The notes beneath the pieces were generated by a model, which ran no database searches, was not told where the DNA came from, and saw only the letters and a program-made list of their open reading frames with translations. Below are positions 16,223-25,042 of a stretch of DNA of 64,000 bases, in pieces (the stretch's first letter is position 1; every line of letters starts with the position of its first letter). This stretch comes from Brevinematales bacterium (GTDB lineage: Bacteria > Spirochaetota > Brevinematia > Brevinematales > GWF1-51-8), in the NCBI GenBank assembly GCA_013177895.1, contig JABLXV010000010.1:19199-83198 (forward strand). Reading direction: 5' to 3'. A program made the position numbers and the translations under genes.

Positions 16223-17293
16223 ATGTTTAGAATCCGGATTATCCCATTCGTGATTTTCATCGGACTGGTATCCGCGCTCTATTTTATTATCGGTTCATTC
16301 AACGGATCAAAGCCGCTAGTATACACAAAAGCGATCACCGTCGATACAAACACCATGTTCCCGATTAGCATGGGTAAAAAATGGGGATATATGAACAGTT
16401 CCGGGGAAATGGTGATACCTTTTCAGTATACTGCATGTGATTATTTCATCGGAGGGGTAGCGCGCGCGGGGATGGGGGATAAATTCGGGTTTATCGATAA
16501 CGACGGGCGTTTTGTAATCCCATGCGTCTATGAGGAAGTATTTCCATTCTCGGACGGACTTGCGGCGGTCATGTCGAATAAGCGGTACGGTTATATTGAT
16601 CCGAACGGAAAGACGGTCATCCCGTTTGTGTACGAGCACGCGAACTCATTCAGCGAGGGGAAGGCCGCAGTCGGCATCAATGGAAAGTGGATGTTGATCG
16701 ATAAAACCGGGAAAAACGTTTTCGGGTATCAATTCGATTATATTCTTCCGTTTTCAGAGGGGCTTGCCGCGGTAAAAACGAACGGAATGTGGGGTTATAT
16801 TGATAGTTCCGGGATAATGAAAATACCCGCGGGTAAGAACTACGGCTCCGGCTCTTTTTCCGGGGGTTTGGCCGCGGTTCCGATAGGCGGAAAATTCGGA
16901 TATATCGATAGGAACGGGAGTATCGTTATTCCGCCGAAGTATTTATCGGCGAAACCGTTCTCCGAGGGGCTCGCGCTCGTATATAATGAAGACGGGTATC
17001 GGTTTATTACCGCCGCCGGACAGCCCGCGTTCGATACCGTGTTCGATAATGGGGAATCCTTCCATGAGGGGTTGGCCGCAGTCAGGATTAACGGTAAATA
17101 CGGGTTTATCGACAGGCAGGGAAAATTTGTAGTAGAACCTCAGTTCGATATTGCGCTTTCTTTTCGCGAGGGGATGGCGTTTGTAACTATCGGTAACGAG
17201 AGTATGTATATAAATCACCAGTTTCAACAGGTGAAACCGTTACAGAAGCAGGAGATTTCCCCCGGCATGAAAAAACCCATTCCGGGAAAATGA
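16223..17293 (+). CDS. WG-repeat protein, membrane-anchored
   Basis: A 356-residue protein with an N-terminal membrane segment (about 5-25) and roughly seven to eight tandem WG-type repeats of 45-50 residues. Each repeat has the form KWGYMNSSGEMVIPFQY ... F..G.A.V (for example GFIDNDGRFVIPCVY and GYIDPNGKTVIPFVY). These repeats probably build a beta-propeller-like or solenoid surface. The protein is predicted to face the periplasm or outside. No enzymatic motif is seen; a binding role is the usual guess. It has its own promoter and no functional clue from neighbours. Confidence 0.88.
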   Translation: MFRIRIIPFVIFIGLVSALYFIIGSFNGSKPLVYTKAITVDTNTMFPISMGKKWGYMNSSGEMVIPFQYTACDYFIGGVARAGMGDKFGFIDNDGRFVIPCVYEEVFPFSDGLAAVMSNKRYGYIDPNGKTVIPFVYEHANSFSEGKAAVGINGKWMLIDKTGKNVFGYQFDYILPFSEGLAAVKTNGMWGYIDSSGIMKIPAGKNYGSGSFSGGLAAVPIGGKFGYIDRNGSIVIPPKYLSAKPFSEGLALVYNEDGYRFITAAGQPAFDTVFDNGESFHEGLAAVRINGKYGFIDRQGKFVVEPQFDIALSFREGMAFVTIGNESMYINHQFQQVKPLQKQEISPGMKKPIPGK

Positions 17294-17329
17294 CAGGCAT
17301 TAAACAGAACACTTTCGGCGGTATTGATA

Positions 17330-18661
17330 ATGGAAGGATCATTGATATTTTTCATTGTTCTAGCGAGTATTACGGTAGTAGTAGTTGTCGTTATACTGAT
17401 TGTGCGTTCGGTGACGCTAAAATACAATCCTGTTCAGGAGATTGATAAAAGTATAAATGCCGGGGATTTTAAAAAAGCCCAGGAGATCGCCCAAAAAGAA
17501 CTCCAGAAAGCCCCGAATAGCTTCGTCCTGAAGTATTATCTGGGACAGGCCTACGAGGGGCTGCAGGAATATTCTCAGGCCGCGTCTTATTATGAGAAAG
17601 CCGCCGTATCCGCTACCGCCGAGGGTAACGACGAGATGAAACCCGTCATATTTCTGAAGGTCGCAAATCTGTATAAAAAGAAACATAAGTATGAGGAATC
17701 TATCGGGTATTATATGATGGTGCTCGAAAAAGCCCCCCAGAACCCGAAAGCCCTTCTGGAGGTCTCGGAAATTCTGGTAGAAACCAATAAAACCAAGCGG
17801 GCTCAGGGATTTCTGGAAACACTTTTAAAGATCGCGCCGAATAACCTCAAGGCGCGTTACCTGATGGCGCAGGTCGGTTTCAATAATCAGGATTATAATC
17901 AATGCACCGAGCACCTGAATTTTCTACTATCGCATCTTCCGCCGAATGACCCGCTATTTCCGAAAGCCTCGCTTTTATTGGCGGATTCCTACCTTCATAT
18001 GAAACGATACGAGGACGCGTTACCGGTACTGGAACCGTTGATAGGGGTGCCGGAGGTATCGGACGATTCGGTCATAAAAGTAGTCGAGATATATCTCGCG
18101 ATGAATCAGCTCGATAAGGCCGTGAATATCATGAATGATTCCATAATGACGGTGGGAGAGGATCATAAAGTCGAGCTATACTATCTTATCGCCAGCGGGC
18201 ATTATAAATTCGGGGATATTAATAACGCCTTGAAAAACTGGAAAAACGCAATCGCAATCGATCCGGGTTACAAGGACCTCAAGGGTATCGCGGATCAGTT
18301 TAAGCTTCATTTTGAGAATCCCAAGCTGGAGAATATTTTCACGCTCGACCATAATGTTTTCGAGGAATTTATCCATCGGGCTCTGAAACTGAAAAATATC
18401 GACCAGACGTTACAAAAACGGAGCTATACCGTTTTCAGAACCCATGACGTCGATTATATAATCTATCGCGCTCCGTTCGCGATTACCTTCCATGACCTCG
18501 CGGATATAGAGACCAACCTTCATAACGATTTCATGTCGAATCTGGCGATCAACATTTATTCATTGTACGGATTTACCGATGAAGCAAAGGGGCATACAGT
18601 GTTTAGAAAAATACTCGAAGTCAGCGGCGAAGAGTTTATTAAGATGATTAATGCGGCATAA
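17330..18661 (+). CDS. TPR protein with N-terminal membrane anchor
   Basis: A 443-residue protein with one N-terminal hydrophobic helix (about 4-26, very valine-rich), followed by a tetratricopeptide solenoid. Helical pairs are seen at about 38-70 (AGDFKKAQEIAQKELQ), 75-110 (YLGQAYEGLQEYSQAASYYE), 115-150, 155-185 and onward to about 320. The last 110 residues form a separate, non-TPR domain. The start is the ATG at 17330, since the upstream TTG has no binding site. TPR proteins scaffold protein complexes; the partner is unknown. Closed by a bidirectional terminator shared with the tRNA gene. Confidence 0.85.
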   Translation: MEGSLIFFIVLASITVVVVVVILIVRSVTLKYNPVQEIDKSINAGDFKKAQEIAQKELQKAPNSFVLKYYLGQAYEGLQEYSQAASYYEKAAVSATAEGNDEMKPVIFLKVANLYKKKHKYEESIGYYMMVLEKAPQNPKALLEVSEILVETNKTKRAQGFLETLLKIAPNNLKARYLMAQVGFNNQDYNQCTEHLNFLLSHLPPNDPLFPKASLLLADSYLHMKRYEDALPVLEPLIGVPEVSDDSVIKVVEIYLAMNQLDKAVNIMNDSIMTVGEDHKVELYYLIASGHYKFGDINNALKNWKNAIAIDPGYKDLKGIADQFKLHFENPKLENIFTLDHNVFEEFIHRALKLKNIDQTLQKRSYTVFRTHDVDYIIYRAPFAITFHDLADIETNLHNDFMSNLAINIYSLYGFTDEAKGHTVFRKILEVSGEEFIKMINAA

Positions 18662-18684
18662 TGTATTTTAGAAAGAGGGTATAA

Positions 18685-18714
18685 AAAAGCCGCCCATCAT
18701 GGACGGCCTTTTAT
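18685..18714. terminator. bidirectional intrinsic terminator
   Basis: GCCGCCCA and TGGACGGC (18689-18707) pair around a 3-nt loop, with an A-run on the left and a T-run on the right. It can therefore terminate both the TPR gene (plus) and the tRNA-Arg gene (minus). Confidence 0.8.
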
Positions 18715-18716
18715 TT

Positions 18717-18790
18717 CGGAGCTAAGTGGAATCGAACCACCGGCCTTCGCATCCGGAGTGCGACGCTCTATCCAGCTGAGCTATAGCCCC
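18717..18790 (-). tRNA. tRNA-Arg (anticodon CCG)
   Basis: Read on the minus strand the sequence folds as a complete cloverleaf. The acceptor GGGGCTA pairs with TAGCTCC (one G-T pair), the D-arm is GCTCAGCTGGATAGAGC, the anticodon stem TCGCA/TGCGA holds loop CTCCGGA (anticodon CCG), and the T-arm is GGTGG-TTCGATT-CCACT. The discriminator is G. CCA is not encoded. It reads CGG arginine codons. A strong promoter lies directly upstream. Confidence 0.95.
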
Positions 18791-18804
18791 ATTTACCGGA
18801 TATT

Positions 18805-18833
18805 ATTATAACTACGATCCGTATCCCCGTCAA
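18805..18833 (-). promoter_or_regulatory. promoter for tRNA-Arg
   Basis: On the minus strand TTGACG (18828-18833), 17 bp, TATAAT (18805-18810). Confidence 0.8.
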
Positions 18834-18884
18834 GTAATAACAGGGCGGCGTCTGCGAAACATAACTATTACTTAGGAGAGATAA

Positions 18885-19376
18885 ATGGATACCACTGAGA
18901 TGCGCAAAATATTCGTAGGCCAAAACTCAGATTACTATGTGACCCAATGGGATTTGAACGAGAAGACGGGGATCAGAATGACGGCGAACAAAGCGGCATT
19001 CGATATATTTTGGTTTTTTTACCGCAAAATGTACCTGATCGGAACGGGAATACTGCTCGGATTAATAACCATTTCTTTTATCGTTCAGATTACCCTGAGT
19101 TCCTTGGGGGTGCCCGAAAATATCAGTATTCAGATAGGCCGTATAGCGGGCATGGTATTCTGGGTATTTGCCGGTATAAAAGCGAATTATATCTATCTGA
19201 AACATGTCGACCGTAAAATCGCTAAAATTAAAGAACGTAACCCTGAGAATCTTGAGGAGGAGCTAAAAAGAGCGGGAGGCGTGAGCGTTGTCGCCTTACT
19301 ACTGCCGATTGCAATGCTCGCGGGGTATGCGGCTTTTCTTATCTGGTTTATATCTGTGATGGTAAAAATGATCTGA
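18885..19376 (+). CDS. DUF2628-like membrane protein
   Basis: A 163-residue protein whose first part, IFVGQNSDYYVTQWDLNEKT ... AFDIFWFFYRKMYLIG, matches the DUF2628 pattern (F-G-N--YY---W ... N-aaF-----W--YRKMY). Membrane helices follow at about 50-75, 80-102 and 130-160, with a charged segment (HVDRKIAKIKERNPENLEEE) in between. Family function is unknown. AGGAG precedes the ATG at 18885. It stands alone; no clear terminator follows. Confidence 0.75.
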   Translation: MDTTEMRKIFVGQNSDYYVTQWDLNEKTGIRMTANKAAFDIFWFFYRKMYLIGTGILLGLITISFIVQITLSSLGVPENISIQIGRIAGMVFWVFAGIKANYIYLKHVDRKIAKIKERNPENLEEELKRAGGVSVVALLLPIAMLAGYAAFLIWFISVMVKMI

Positions 19377-19569
19377 ATCCGCAAAATCTCATCAACTCGA
19401 AAAAAATCGGCTGAAAAATGTCCGTTTATCTACTGATAATTACCTGAATTATCGCTAAAATCCATAAATCATCATTTTTGCATATCTTTCGAGAAAAATA
19501 TTTTTAAAATTTCAGCAAAACTATTGCAATTTTTTTTGGATATGTTAAGCTATGTAAGTTGTATAAAAG

Positions 19570-19590
19570 CGCTTACATATACGCTTACAT
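19570..19590. promoter_or_regulatory. tandem CGCTTACAT operator-like repeat upstream of the amylase gene
   Basis: CGCTTACAT occurs twice in direct orientation at 19570-19578 and 19582-19590 (12-bp period, about one helical turn). The first copy is embedded in AAGCGCTT, which resembles the core of LacI/CcpA-type operators. It lies 60-80 bp upstream of the amylase start and is a good candidate for sugar-dependent control. Confidence 0.45.
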
Positions 19591-19649
19591 CCACAAAATG
19601 AAAAAATATTGTTTTACAGAAAATAATGAAAAAGGATAGGAGGACCATG

Positions 19650-22600
19650 ATGAAAAAAAGTGCTGTTTTTAGCATTCTTTCCCGTTTCGCTATGGTTCTT
19701 GCTTCTCTGCTGATGTTTTCCTGTTCCAATGTGGAAGATCAGCTAGGGATGCAGGACGGTAATGGTAAGGGTATCAGTTCGCCTGCGACTGCCGCTACCT
19801 TTGTCGTATATCTAAAGAAACCCGCCACATGGGGAAATACTCCCCGGGTGTATTACTGGGGCGGCGACTGCGGTACAGCGACATGGCCCGGACAGGCTAT
19901 GACCGCCGCGACCGAAGCCGGCACCGATTGGTACAAATTCACCTTCACCGGTACTACCACCAAACTCATCTTCAACAACAACAGCTCTCCCCAGACCGCC
20001 GACCTGACACGGGCTAAGACGGGATACTTTATGAACAACCAATGGTACGATACCAATCCCGAAGCGCCGATTACCAATCCGCTCACAGTCTATATGAAGA
20101 AACCCTCCGCATGGGTGAATACGCCGTATGTCTACTACTGGAACGGCAACTGCGGTACGACGACATGGCCGGGTATGGTGATGACCGCCGCTCCCGAGGC
20201 CGGAACCGGATGGTACAAGTACACATTCTCCGGTACTACCACCAGTCTTATTTTCAGCGATAAGGGGAACTCCCAGACCGCCGACCTTTCCCGCGGTACG
20301 AACGGCTATTTCTATAACAATCAATGGTATAACTCGAACCCTGAGACTCCCGTAACAACCACGTTCACCGTTTATTGCAAAAAACCGACGACATGGACGT
20401 CCACCCTCAAGGTGTATTACTGGGGCGGCGATTGCGGAACAGTATCATGGCCGGGCGCTACGATGGCAGCGGCCGCCGACGCCGGAACCGGATGGTATAA
20501 GTTTTCATTCACCGGCACTACCACCAAGCTCATCTTTAACAACAACGGTTCGCCCCAGACTGCCGACCTGACCCGGAATAAAACGGGTTACTACGCGAAT
20601 AACACATGGTACGATACCAATCCAGACCTGATCCCCACCACGAATAAACTCCCCGTCGCTAACGCCGGTAACGATATCTATATTCAGCCCGGCGGGACTG
20701 CCTACTTCGACGGCAGCGCATCCTACGATCCCGACGGTTCTATTGTGACATACGCATGGAATAACGGACTGACCGGCGCGGAGCCGTCCAAGGTATATTC
20801 CACTGTGGGAACCTATACGGTTACCCTGACTGTTACCGATAACAAGGGCGGAAAAGCCACCGATAAAGTCATCGTTAATGTGAACGCTATCCCGACGCCC
20901 TCGCAGAGTATCGATTTCCGCGAAGAAACTATTTACTTCCTGATGACCGCCCGTTTCTATGACGGCGACCCCGATAACAACCGTCCCAGCCGGTGCTATG
21001 TGACCAGCGGTAACGCCGCGAATAACGATCCCGGCTGGAGAGGCGACTTCAAGGGACTTATCCAGAAGCTCGATTATATCAAAGCTATGGGTTTTTCGGC
21101 TGTATGGATAACGCCCATAGTCCTGAACAGAAGCGACTACGATTTCCACGGTTACCACACATGGGATTTCAATAAAGTCGATGCGCGTCTCGAATCCCCC
21201 GGCGCGGGCTACCAGGATCTGATAAACGCCGCGCATGCGAAAGGGCTCAAGATCATACAGGATATAGTGATCAATCATACCTCCCGCTACGGCGCGGTCG
21301 GCCTCCAGACCGTGAAGTACTGGGGCGATTCAGCCGATCCCCAGTGGGGCGACGGGACCACGATCGATTATTACGATAAACCGAATACCAGCTTCGTTTA
21401 TGACGGAAAGAGCTATGAACCTGTTTCCGGTAAAAACTACTACAACGGAGACTTGTGGACTAAGGTAAAACCGACCTTATCATGGGACGCTCTCGCCGGA
21501 TGGGGTTTGCCTTCCGGTTACTATAGCCCCGAGGGTTACAAATGCTATAACTATCAATGGCCGAATCTCCAGCTCTTCAATCCCAAGTACTTCCATAAGG
21601 ACTGGTTGAAGAACTGGGAAGATTATACCTGCCAGATCGGTTCGATCCACGAGGATTGTATCGACCTGAATACCGAGGACGCCGACGTCCAGCAGTTCCT
21701 GATTGCCGCCTATAAGAAATATATCGATATGGGCGTGGACGCGTTCCGTATGGACACGGTCAAACATATCAGCCGGTGGACGCTCACCCAACGTTTCCTC
21801 CCTGCGTGGAACAACTATGCTAAGCCGGGCTTCTATATCTTCGGCGAAGTATGCACCCGCGTCCATGAAATATGGAACAAGGGCGTAGCCCCGTTATCGG
21901 TGCCGTTCTATACATGGAACGAACGCCAGACCTTCTCCGGTACCGACGCACAATGCGCGCAGGCCGCGTATAACTACGAATGCGGGATCGGGACAGGCAA
22001 CCAGCCCACCAGCGGCAACCATTACCTCAACGGCAATACCTATCATACCCCGGATTATTCCAAAGCCTCCGGTATGGGCGTGATCGACTTCCATATGCAT
22101 TGGAATTTCAGTTCGGCGGGCAGCGCGTTCTATGCGGCTACCGGAACCGACCAGTACTTTAACGATGCGACATGGAACGTCTGTTACGTGGATTCGCACG
22201 ATTACGGCCCGGGCACGGATAACCGTTTCGCCGGGAGCGAGGCCGATTTCGCGGAAGACTTCAGCCTGCTGTGGACATTCCGCGGTATCCCGTGCATCTA
22301 CTACGGCAGTGAAATCCAGTTCCAGAAAGGCGCGCCCTGCGATAAAGGCCCCAGCGCACCGCTCGCCAGCACCGGACGAGCATACTTCGGTAATTATATC
22401 GAAGGTTCCGTCAACGTCACCGATTACGGCGTATGGAACAATGCCAGCGGTACGATGGCGAACACGTTGAACCACCCGCTTGCTAAGCATATCCAGCGTC
22501 TGAACCAGATTCGCAAGAAAATACCCGCGCTCCAGAAAGGCCAGTACTCGTTGGACGGATGCAGCGGATTTATCGCCTTCAAGAAACGTTTCACCGACGC

Positions 22601-22835
22601 GGCTAAGGGTATCGACAGTTTCTGTCTGGTAACCATTTCCGGCGGCGCGACGTTCAGCGGTATCCCCAACGGGACCTATGTCGACGCGATCACCGGCGAC
22701 ACCAAAGTCGTGAGTAACGGCATACTTTCATGCTCGTGCTCCGGTCAGGGAAATATGCGCATCTATGTTCTCAGCCTGCCGGGCAATCCCGCACCGGGTA
22801 AAATCGGTTCGGACGGGACATACCTGCACCCGTAA
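19650..22835 (+). CDS. cell-surface alpha-amylase lipoprotein with three CBM26 modules and a PKD domain
   Basis: A 1061-residue lipoprotein (Cys25 in LMFSCSN). After the anchor come three tandem starch-binding modules of CBM26 type, about 48-135, 143-230 and 238-325, each with YYW-G-CGT--WPG and GTTTKLIFNNN-like blocks. A PKD domain follows (about 335-418, YDPDGSIVTYAWNNG ... TVTDNKGG), then a GH13 alpha-amylase domain. Catalytic residues are visible: Asp702 in FRMDTVKH, Glu733 in FGEVCTR and Asp851 in DSHDYG. It endo-hydrolyses starch or glycogen at the cell surface or in the periplasm. AGGAGG (19638-19643) fits the second of two adjacent ATGs, at 19650. Terminated by a strong hairpin. Confidence 0.95.
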   Translation: MKKSAVFSILSRFAMVLASLLMFSCSNVEDQLGMQDGNGKGISSPATAATFVVYLKKPATWGNTPRVYYWGGDCGTATWPGQAMTAATEAGTDWYKFTFTGTTTKLIFNNNSSPQTADLTRAKTGYFMNNQWYDTNPEAPITNPLTVYMKKPSAWVNTPYVYYWNGNCGTTTWPGMVMTAAPEAGTGWYKYTFSGTTTSLIFSDKGNSQTADLSRGTNGYFYNNQWYNSNPETPVTTTFTVYCKKPTTWTSTLKVYYWGGDCGTVSWPGATMAAAADAGTGWYKFSFTGTTTKLIFNNNGSPQTADLTRNKTGYYANNTWYDTNPDLIPTTNKLPVANAGNDIYIQPGGTAYFDGSASYDPDGSIVTYAWNNGLTGAEPSKVYSTVGTYTVTLTVTDNKGGKATDKVIVNVNAIPTPSQSIDFREETIYFLMTARFYDGDPDNNRPSRCYVTSGNAANNDPGWRGDFKGLIQKLDYIKAMGFSAVWITPIVLNRSDYDFHGYHTWDFNKVDARLESPGAGYQDLINAAHAKGLKIIQDIVINHTSRYGAVGLQTVKYWGDSADPQWGDGTTIDYYDKPNTSFVYDGKSYEPVSGKNYYNGDLWTKVKPTLSWDALAGWGLPSGYYSPEGYKCYNYQWPNLQLFNPKYFHKDWLKNWEDYTCQIGSIHEDCIDLNTEDADVQQFLIAAYKKYIDMGVDAFRMDTVKHISRWTLTQRFLPAWNNYAKPGFYIFGEVCTRVHEIWNKGVAPLSVPFYTWNERQTFSGTDAQCAQAAYNYECGIGTGNQPTSGNHYLNGNTYHTPDYSKASGMGVIDFHMHWNFSSAGSAFYAATGTDQYFNDATWNVCYVDSHDYGPGTDNRFAGSEADFAEDFSLLWTFRGIPCIYYGSEIQFQKGAPCDKGPSAPLASTGRAYFGNYIEGSVNVTDYGVWNNASGTMANTLNHPLAKHIQRLNQIRKKIPALQKGQYSLDGCSGFIAFKKRFTDAAKGIDSFCLVTISGGATFSGIPNGTYVDAITGDTKVVSNGILSCSCSGQGNMRIYVLSLPGNPAPGKIGSDGTYLHP

Positions 22836-22861
22836 ATTTTGGACATCTACTGATATATTTG

Positions 22862-22889
22862 AGGAGACCCGCAAGGGTCTCCTTTTTTA
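22862..22889 (+). terminator. intrinsic terminator of the amylase gene
   Basis: GGAGACCC-GCAA-GGGTCTCC followed by TTTTTT. Part of it is repeated at 23047-23061, on the far side of the adjacent palindromic element. Confidence 0.85.
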
Positions 22890-22903
22890 TTGAGAGTCAC
22901 CGA

Positions 22904-23035
22904 TGTCACTGCGAACCCTGCGCAACAATCTGCTTTCAAAGCGCGGGGTGAAGCAGTCTGTTTCATTCATTGGGCAGTAATAGTGAGATTGTTTCGGTTA
23001 TGGTTCGGCGTTCACCATAACGCCTCGCAATGACA
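22904..23035. repeat. dispersed palindromic element, copy 1
   Basis: A 132-bp noncoding element bounded by the imperfect inverted termini TGTCACTGCGA (22904-22914) and TCGCAATGACA (23025-23035). It shares the blocks GCGGGGTGAAGCAGTCTGTTT and GATTGTTTCGGTTATGGTTC with the second copy near 50.8 kb. Similar elements ending in CGCAATGAC are scattered through many bacterial genomes. The whole intergenic gap 22836-23143 is made up of the terminator, this element and a short promoter-less tail. Confidence 0.8.
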
Positions 23036-23143
23036 ATGAGTCCATGAAGGTCTCCTTTTTTTATAGTCTACGCGCCGTGAAGTATTTAATATCCCTAAGT
23101 TAAACCGATATATAGGTAATGACAAGCATGCCCGGAGGGGAAA

Positions 23144-24166
23144 ATGAAATTATATATCCCGTTTTTTATGGCTCTGTTATGCGTATCGTTTATTCATGCC
23201 GCCGACAACGGCAAACTGATATGGAAGACTAAGACCGGCGGGACTATCCACATCAGCCCGTGTATCGCGGACGGTAAGGTGTATATCCCCAGCGAGGACA
23301 AGGCGCTGTACTGTCTCGACGCGGCTACCGGTAAGACGGTGTGGACGTTCCAGACGGAGGCGGGGATCGGCACGATTCCAACGGTGTCCGGGGGAGTTGT
23401 TTACTTCGGCAGTCCGCACGGGTTTCTCTATTCGGTGGATATCAAGACCGGGACGAAGCTATGGACATTGAAAATCGGGGGATCGGTTTATTCCGCGCCG
23501 CTCGTGTGGAACAATAAAATCTACGTCGGCAGTAAGGATAATAACCTCTACTGTATCGACCCGAAGGCGGGTAAGACGTTGTGGACTTTTGCCGCAGGAG
23601 CGATGATTTACTCCAACCCGGCGATTGTGGACGGTAAGGTTTACTTCGGGAGCTACGATAATAACGTGTACTGTGTGGACGCCTACACCGGGAAGAAGGA
23701 GTGGTCGTTCGAGACCGGGAGCTTTATCTCGTCCAGCCCGTGCGTGTCCGGCGGAATGGTCTATATCGGGAGCTACGATACCGTATTTTACTGCCTCGAC
23801 GCGAAGACCGGGAAAAAGCAGTGGACGCTCGAAACCGGCGCGCCGGTGTACGCGAGCCCGGTAGTGATGGACGGGAATGTCATTATAGGGAGTTCCGCGG
23901 GTAAGCTCTTCTCCCTCGACGGGAAAACCGGGAAAAAGGCGTGGACATACGCTACGGGCGAGGACGTGTTTTACTGCGCGTCTGACGGTAAGCTCTATGC
24001 CGGGGGCGCGGCGAACGGGGTGTATTGTCTGGACGCGAAGACGGGGAAGAAGCTCTGGACGTATAAGGGTAAGTTGCCGTTAATCTCTACCCCCGTGATG
24101 GCTGGCGGGAAGCTGTATCTGGGGAGCGCGGATAAGAATGCGTACTGTATCGACCCGGGGAAGTAG
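23144..24166 (+). CDS. secreted PQQ-binding-like beta-propeller protein
   Basis: A 340-residue protein with a Sec signal peptide (1-20, SFIHAADNG). It is built of about eight tandem blades of 38-40 residues, each running as GKVYIPSEDKALYCLDAATGKTVWTF with small changes. This is the PQQ-like/BamB-like propeller pattern. It has no PQQ dehydrogenase catalytic residues, so it is probably a binding or scaffold protein in the periplasm. GGAGGGG precedes the ATG. The blades are very alike at DNA level, which suggests recent internal amplification. No partner is apparent. Confidence 0.88.
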   Translation: MKLYIPFFMALLCVSFIHAADNGKLIWKTKTGGTIHISPCIADGKVYIPSEDKALYCLDAATGKTVWTFQTEAGIGTIPTVSGGVVYFGSPHGFLYSVDIKTGTKLWTLKIGGSVYSAPLVWNNKIYVGSKDNNLYCIDPKAGKTLWTFAAGAMIYSNPAIVDGKVYFGSYDNNVYCVDAYTGKKEWSFETGSFISSSPCVSGGMVYIGSYDTVFYCLDAKTGKKQWTLETGAPVYASPVVMDGNVIIGSSAGKLFSLDGKTGKKAWTYATGEDVFYCASDGKLYAGGAANGVYCLDAKTGKKLWTYKGKLPLISTPVMAGGKLYLGSADKNAYCIDPGK

Positions 24167-24254
24167 GCGTCCCGACGATGGTTGATAGCCGCATCCCGGC
24201 TACGCTCGATGACCGCTCCCGACTGAGAATGTCTCCGTTGATATAAAACTCAGT

Positions 24255-24662
24255 TTATTTATAGTCCGGAGATTCAATAATGCGTAATACGAAGTTTCTT
24301 GTTGTATCCGCTAGTTTTATTGCTCTTAACGTTTCATCCAATTCGGGCATATAAAAATCATCGGGATAACGAATCGTTGTACCATATGGAGTTAGCTCGT
24401 CTATTCCTATATCACGCAGCTCTATAAAGGAATTATTTTTTATAATGCACTTCTGAAGGATAGTAGCGATGTCATGAGTTTTTTCAATTTCCGATTCATA
24501 AAAAACCAGATATCCTTTTAAAAATTTCTCTACACATTGCTGCATATGGAAACAAATGGCATCTGTTGCCGGTTCTTCGGTTTCCAGTTCATCCTTACCG
24601 ATTTTCAGATCGTTTTCCGCTTTTTTAAACCAAAGATTTGCCGTTTTGATATTATAACTCAT
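24255..24662 (-). CDS. HEPN domain protein (MNT partner)
   Basis: A 135-residue alpha-helical HEPN protein with the pattern FHMQQCVEKFLKGYLVFY ... EKTHDIATIL typical of the PF05168-type branch. The R-x(4-6)-H ribonuclease motif of HepT toxins is not visible, so it may be non-catalytic or act on the nucleotidyltransferase partner's substrate. It lies directly downstream of the nucleotidyltransferase gene with a 4-bp overlap, the standard two-gene module. A+T-rich compared with neighbours. Confidence 0.85.
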   Translation of the reverse strand: MSYNIKTANLWFKKAENDLKIGKDELETEEPATDAICFHMQQCVEKFLKGYLVFYESEIEKTHDIATILQKCIIKNNSFIELRDIGIDELTPYGTTIRYPDDFYMPELDETLRAIKLADTTRNFVLRIIESPDYK

Positions 24663-24988
24663 ACCGTTATGCCCAGCTTGTTTGCATAATACGTTACTTT
24701 GCCGGTATCGGTTTTGTCACGTTCGAAATCTTTTTCATATTTTATAATGATATCCGCGGTACAACCGATTTCAGCAAGATTTCTATTAATCGGAATCCAA
24801 AGCTTCATTTTTTCTTTCCAACTAATCGGTTTATTAAGTACTATTAAAAAATCCCAATCGCTATCAGGGCGGGGGCTTCCTTGGGCGCGGCTCCCGAATA
24901 AAATAAATTTCTTTAATTGGTAGTTTTGTTTTTTACATTCTGCGCGAATAATTGAAATAATCTTTGATTGCTTTTCATTATCAGTCAT
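24659..24988 (-). CDS. minimal nucleotidyltransferase (MNT) domain protein
   Basis: A 109-residue pol-beta-type minimal nucleotidyltransferase. The active-site motif GSRAQGSPRPDSDWDFLIV (about 32-50) has both Asp residues of the DxD pair, and a third acidic residue is likely the Asp in CTADIIIKY. Family members form two-gene modules with HEPN proteins; some transfer AMP to the partner as antitoxins. The 3' end overlaps the HEPN gene by 4 bp. Confidence 0.88.
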   Translation of the reverse strand: MTDNEKQSKIISIIRAECKKQNYQLKKFILFGSRAQGSPRPDSDWDFLIVLNKPISWKEKMKLWIPINRNLAEIGCTADIIIKYEKDFERDKTDTGKVTYYANKLGITV

Positions 24989-25042
24989 AAAGGACTGCCT
25001 TCATTGATTTAGAAGAATATATACCGGGAATCAAGATATAAC

